Of a stretch of 64,000 nucleotides of DNA, positions 59,238 to 64,000 are shown in pieces (position 1 is the first letter of the stretch; each line of letters begins with the position of its first letter). The notes under the pieces were generated by a model. That model did no database searches. It was given only the letters and a program-made list of their open reading frames with translations, and had not been told where the DNA came from. Location: contig CM072878.1 in assembly GCA_036937835.1 (NCBI GenBank), positions 14,984,001 to 15,048,000 of the forward strand, in the 5' to 3' direction. The DNA comes from Pampus argenteus (lineage: Eukaryota > Chordata > Actinopteri > Scombriformes > Stromateidae). The position numbers and the translations under genes are program-made.

Positions 59238-61993
59238 ATGGCCATGGAGAGCAGCGTGTGGAATACCTGCGACTACAGTCACAACGTCACCTTCTTCTAC
59301 AACTCGGTGGGTAAGAAGATCAACGTGGTGTGGACGCCTCGGGACTTGGTGGTGATGGGACTGGGCTTGACGGTGTCTCTCATCGTAGTCTTGGCCAACC
59401 TGATGGTGATGGTGGCCATCTTCATGAACCGCCGCTTCCACTTCCCCATCTACTATCTCCTAGGCAACATGGCTGCCTCAGACCTGTTTGCAGGTGTCGC
59501 TTACGTCAACCTGATGTTGAACACGGGTCCCTGGACCAGCACGCTCACTAAGGAGAAGTGGTACATCCGCATGGCTCTGATCGACATCAGCCTGACGGCG
59601 TCTGTGGGGAACCTGCTGGCTGTCGCCGTGGAGCGCCACCAGACCATCATCACCATGCAGCTGCACAGCACGATGAGCAAGCGGCGCGTGGTGCTGCTGA
59701 TCGTCTGCATCTGGGCCGTGAGCATCATCATGGGCCTGGTGCCCTCCACCTTTTGGAACTGCGAGTGTGATCTGGAAGACTGCTCCACTGTCGCTCCTCT
59801 CTACAGCCGCCGCTTCCTCATCTTTTGGGCTGTTCTTAACCTGCTCACGTTCTTCATCATGGTGGCCATGTACGCTCGCATCTTCATCTACGTGAGATAC
59901 CAGAGGCAGTACACCTCGGAGAGCAGCCAGACTGTCGTCAACCTGATGAAAACTATCTCCATGGTCCTGGGTGAGCAGTTTGGGCTCAACTCTGCTGGAT
60001 GTTAGTTGTAGGTCAAAGGTCAAGTTTAGAAAGTTTGGTTTTTTAATTGACCAGAAAAATTGACTTCGCTATCTGAAAGGGAGATGAGAGAGTTATTCTT
60101 CTATGTTTTGAGCTTACCCAACTATTTTGATACCTGATAAATTTATTTTGAGTCATCTATTAAGAAAATAAATACTAAAATTCTCTTATTAAATTAAATT
60201 GTGGATATTTTCTGGTTTCTTTAGTCTCCTACGATAGTTAACAAGACATTTCAGGTTGCATCTTGGGCTTTGGGAACCAGTGATTGGCATTTTGTGACAT
60301 TTCATAGACAAAATAATGAATCTCGAAAATAATAGAGGAAAAACAACACTAGTAACTTGCTGAATGCTGCTCGGCGGACCTGCTCAGGTGAACTGTAGTT
60401 TTGTCAGATCAAAATTGGTAAATAGCCCAGACGACAGACGATAAGGAAAAATAAGAGTCATCATTCCCTCAGAAATCCTGACATGGACAAAAGTACACAC
60501 AGTGGTTAATAATAGAGTGAGCACAATAGATTTTTTTTTATAGATCAGTATAGAATCCACGTGTCCTGTTTAAAACAGAGCAAAGGGACAGTTTGAGACA
60601 AAGTGAATGGATACAGCTGCATTGTAGTTTCCTGTAGACAGTGTTGATATTGTATCGATTTTCAGACGCTTTTTTTTAACGGCTTTACGCAAGTAGTCAA
60701 TTTTATTTAAACCTTTCACCTAAATTCACCTGAATTATTTTGCACTTTTCACGCTCTCAGTGCTTCAGACGGTTTCGGTGTTTTAGCTCGAGAGAGAGCC
60801 GTGAACATGTTACGAAACCTGCTGCCTGCATCTTCCCATTTTAGCCACCAACCAGTTTTTCCTCTTGTCCGTGTCTGACTCGTTTGATTATGCAGTTGTC
60901 GCCGGTTCAAAAGGCCGTTTGGTATTTCCAGTCTGTCTGGATGAATTTAAAAGCTACATTTACACCTTCAACTACAATAGTTCCTCAGGTGACTGAGTTA
61001 ACAATAGGTTGGCAATATTAAGCAATCAGGCTACTAATGTTGCTTATCAGACTACTGGTGTCATGTTACATTGCTGCTTTTGTGTAAGTGATTTGAGTTC
61101 ATTGTTGTTGACTCTTTTGCGGCCTCTTACTAACAAACCCACATCTCTGTAGGGGCCTTTGTCATCTGCTGGACGCCCGGACTCGTGACTCTCTTACTGG
61201 ACGGGCTGCTGGGTGCAGCCAGCCACGCCAACACCTACGAGAAGTTCTGTTTGGTGATAGCCGAGTGCAACTCTCTGGTCAATCCCATCATCTATTCCCT
61301 GCGAGATGACGAGATGCGTCGGACGTTCAAGTGGATCTTGTGCTGTATGTGTCGGAGACGTGCCGGACAGCAGAGGGAGCTTTCACCTGTGGAGATGGAC
61401 TCACCGCTGCCAGAGGTTCACTCAGATACTCTGATACCAAAACAAAAAAAAAACTGCTTGATACAGGAGGGTTTGTTTGTTTTTGGACCAAGTAGTGCAG
61501 GATACAAATTGTTTTCAAAAGACAGTTTCTACCTGTTTCTAGATTAGCAAGAGGTATGCAGATCTATTTTAAAGATAACTGCCTGCAACAAGCATTTTTG
61601 CTCAGTTTCACTTCTTGTATGTGTAAAATGTGCTTGTTGTTCAGACAAGAAAGAAAACAACGAGATTCTTGCTCTCGAGTATTTTGTTTCCTATTGTTTA
61701 TTCTCACATTTTCATAGCTGGAGAAATATAGAAATGTAATTCTTAAGTGGTTATTTTCAATAATCGGTAGATAATTGGGGCCGTAACTGGATTATTATTA
61801 TTAGTATCGTGATTATTTTTCCTCATATCTTCGCTTAATAAACAAACAATGCTCATTTTATTTTTTTTTACAGGAAACTCTTGGTTGTATCCAGAAGTCA
61901 GAAGAAAAGTCCCTCTGTACGCCTCAGGACACAAACAATAAAGAAGACGGTTGGGCAGCGCCAGGACTTTTCCCATCAGCTAGGCATGTTTAA
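59238..61993 (+). CDS. lpar2: Lysophosphatidic acid receptor 2-like GPCR (about 371 aa)
   Basis: Seven-helix receptor of the EDG/LPA family at the plasma membrane. Exons 59236-59970 (ATG 59238) and 61153-61415 are firm; the TM6 intron (MVLG/AFVICWTPG) is at the position conserved in LPAR1-3. A final exon 61874-61993 (ETLGCIQKSEEKSL to PGLFPSARHV) is predicted; without that splice the frame runs to a stop at 61545-61547. The second ATG (59244) has the better Kozak context. Visible: N-glycosylation site NVT (residues 16-18), the LPA-family N-terminal Tyr and Lys (FFYNSVGKK), ERH at the end of TM3, WNCECDLEDCS in ECL2, and NPIIY in TM7. R3.28 (R111) and D3.33 (D116) are kept, but the family Gln3.29 is Met112. 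Similarity to LPAR1 and LPAR3 is also high; linkage to other 19p13 genes favours lpar2. Confidence 0.85.
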
Positions 61994-62103
61994 AATCTGT
62001 TAATTTACTGTTTTTTGTTTTGTTTTTTTCCTGTTGAACATCATCACACTTCTGCCAAACAACCTCTTCATGTTTGGATTTGTATATCTGAATTCAAAAC
62101 CAT

Positions 62104-62109
62104 ATTAAA
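62104..62109 (+). terminator. Candidate poly(A) signal of the LPA-receptor gene
   Basis: ATTAAA variant, 111 bases after the predicted stop in the last exon. Confidence 0.4.
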
Positions 62110-63772
62110 ATGCATGTATTTAAACAAACAAACTGATGTCATCCGTGTCGAACGAACGCCGTCATTTCTGAAAGAGTGTGTTCTGTATAGAAGATTCACA
62201 TATGAATCATCAGATGGTGCAATCTCTCCTTTTATTACATTTGACTATCACAAGAGCGTTTGTGACAAATTATAAAATGAAACACTCCTAAAATCTGAAA
62301 TCAAATACTGAAAAAAATCACACTAAATCATTTTTATTAATTTTCTAATAAGAACACTACAATTTGTCATATTCTTCCTTTTTGTTTTACTCTTTCTAGA
62401 ACAATTCTAAAGTTGAGGTATAAAAGGAGTTCATACAGACTCACAAGTCTGAAAACAGTGGGGGTTATATACAAGAGAAATGGAAAGACAGAGGTAGAGA
62501 GAGGGGTAAATACAAGGGAAAGAGGGGAGATACAAATATACTAATAAAACAAAGAAAGCAAAAAGAAGGTTTAAGAAGGCATTTGATGCTGTGGAAAGTC
62601 TTTTAGTCGTTTGCAGAATCAGAAGATTTCAATGTGAAGTTTTTGAATTGCAGTTCAGGGGAACAAAATGTTTACCTTCCTGTACAGGTCTTCCTCTTTC
62701 TAGTCGTCAAAACAAAACTCTCTGTTCATTTCTTCTCAGTCATATGCAAATGTGGAGCTTGCATATTGTCACAGTATCTCTGAAGAGTTTACTGGAATTC
62801 ATTTTCCATAAAACATGTTTTATTATTATTATTAGGCGCATATGTGGTGGGCTGATGGATTTGAAGCTTCAAGAGCTTGAATTTAACAGAAATGTCTTAT
62901 TTCATGAAGTCATTTGAGCAGGTTTCAAACTTAAGATTTAAAGCACAGAACTGGATGAATATTTGGGGGGGGGAAGTGATTGTAAATGAAAAGAGGGTCC
63001 ATAAGTTAACGTGGGGGAAAAAAAATAAAAAATAACGGCAAACATTTGAAATCCTCAATTGATTCAGTTTTCATTCCACAGCACCAAATGTTACACCTGT
63101 AAACCCGACATTTCCACCCGGTTATGTAACAAAAGACCTAAAATAATACTCAAAATTGATACAGAGTTACTGTGAATCCTGTGAAACAAAAAGGCCAAAA
63201 ATAAAACTGGTATTTTTTCAACCAAACATCAAAATTTATAAAAAAGGAAAAGAAAAAAAAAGAAAAGAAAAAATACTGAAACATTACACAAACTGTACAG
63301 TGACATCCATTACAACAGGTAGAAAAAGGGGAGGGGAGGGGGGCATGATAATTTGGTGTGGCGATAACATTATTCATAAAATACAGTCGTATGAACTGCG
63401 ATGAGTAACAAAACAAGTAATTAAATGTGGGATATCACATGTGACCAGTTTACAAGCTCAAGTTTTGTTCTGTAACATAATGGTTCTTGACTGACACGTA
63501 AAATCTTCATAAGGCTTTACCTTACTATCAAAATGCTTTTGTTATCAACATAACAGTTAAATGTATAAAATAGTTCAAAAGAATGAAAATCCCCCCAAAA
63601 AACGTTGTAGGTTTGTCTTAAAACGTGTGTTATAAGAGTTTTACTACACCCAGTGCTGCCTCTTTTTTTTTTTTTGGTAACAGAGGAGAGAGAGAAGCCC
63701 TTGCCCAATCGGCCATAGAACGAAAAGCAATAAGAGTTGTGGTTTTTACCAGAAGGTATTTAATGATGGTAA

Positions 63773-63791
63773 AGTGTGTGTGTGTGTGTGT
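63773..63791. repeat. (TG)n microsatellite
   Basis: Short TG run followed by a GGGGAGGGGGG stretch. Confidence 0.85.
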
Positions 63792-63901
63792 GGGGAGGGG
63801 GGAGGGGCTCATATCTTCTCGTGAAACAGGTGCTCAACTGCACACAAATTACAGGCGTGATGTGACAGTCCTCACTCCACCCACCCTCCCATGAAGCCCC
63901 A

Positions 63902-63920
63902 CAACAACAACAACAACAAC
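63902..63920. repeat. (CAA)n microsatellite
   Basis: Six CAA units followed by C-rich and CACCAC sequence. Confidence 0.85.
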
Positions 63921-64000
63921 CCCCCTCCCCCCACCACCACCAAAAAATAAAAAAAAAATAAAAATAATCAACTTGAGGCATGACAACACCACACAAGAGA

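Larger units (their letters stand above)
62130..64000 (-). other. Unassigned right-edge region, possible 3' UTR of a minus-strand gene
   Basis: No exon recognised on either strand. A minus-strand AATAAA lies at 62333-62338, and the stretch has UTR-like low-complexity tracts: A-rich 63240-63275, G-rich 63329-63343, (TG)n 63773-63791, (CAA)n 63902-63920. This is compatible with a long 3' UTR of a gene converging on the LPA receptor from beyond the edge. Confidence 0.3.

Noticed and set aside
1..64000. CRISPR arrays, operons, ribosome-binding sites, tRNA or rRNA genes
   Set aside because: The window is vertebrate nuclear DNA and no such structure was seen on either strand.

Overview
The window is nuclear DNA from a ray-finned fish, most likely a percomorph. 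The genes have many short GT-AG introns. The proteins are vertebrate types closest to teleost forms. The background is AT-rich with many microsatellites, and it carries dispersed repeats that I recognise as common in percomorphs. Five protein-coding genes are supported by exon-by-exon translation with consistent splice phases: a sarcomeric myosin heavy chain (+, 5' end cut off), pcp2 (-), stxbp2 (-), pet100 (-) and brd4 (+). A sixth, an lpar2-like LPA-receptor gene (+), is supported by two certain coding exons and one less certain one. No rRNA, tRNA, CRISPR or prokaryotic feature was seen.

Layout: 1-10225 holds the last 37 exons of a myosin heavy chain with a slow/cardiac-like C-terminus. 10890-15400 is a greatly enlarged pcp2 made of four tandem copies of a three-exon GoLoco module, with about nine intact Galpha-i/o-binding motifs. 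15800-26650 is stxbp2 (Munc18-2) in 19 coding exons. 27750-29420 is pet100, a cytochrome c oxidase assembly factor. 30600-57000 is brd4, with a distal non-coding first exon at a CpG/CRE promoter, a second TATA-type promoter whose first exon would add a new N-terminus, and a complete long-isoform coding region. 58280-62130 is the LPA-receptor gene. 62130-64000 has no recognisable exon and may be the 3' UTR of a minus-strand gene beyond the edge.

The genes do not form a functional pathway. The order pcp2-stxbp2-pet100 matches human 19p13.2, and BRD4 and LPAR2 also lie on human 19p13, so this looks like a compact conserved synteny block. pet100 (-) and brd4 (+) are head-to-head, about 1.2 kb apart. 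pet100 is bracketed by two outward-pointing CTCF-like sites.

The most interesting signals are the pcp2 module expansion, the alternative brd4 N-terminal exon, and the replacement of the usual LPA-receptor Gln3.29 by Met. A 93-nt in-frame stop-free intron in stxbp2 and two unassigned coding-like ORFs are also worth checking. All identifications come from reading the sequence against remembered family features; no database search was run.
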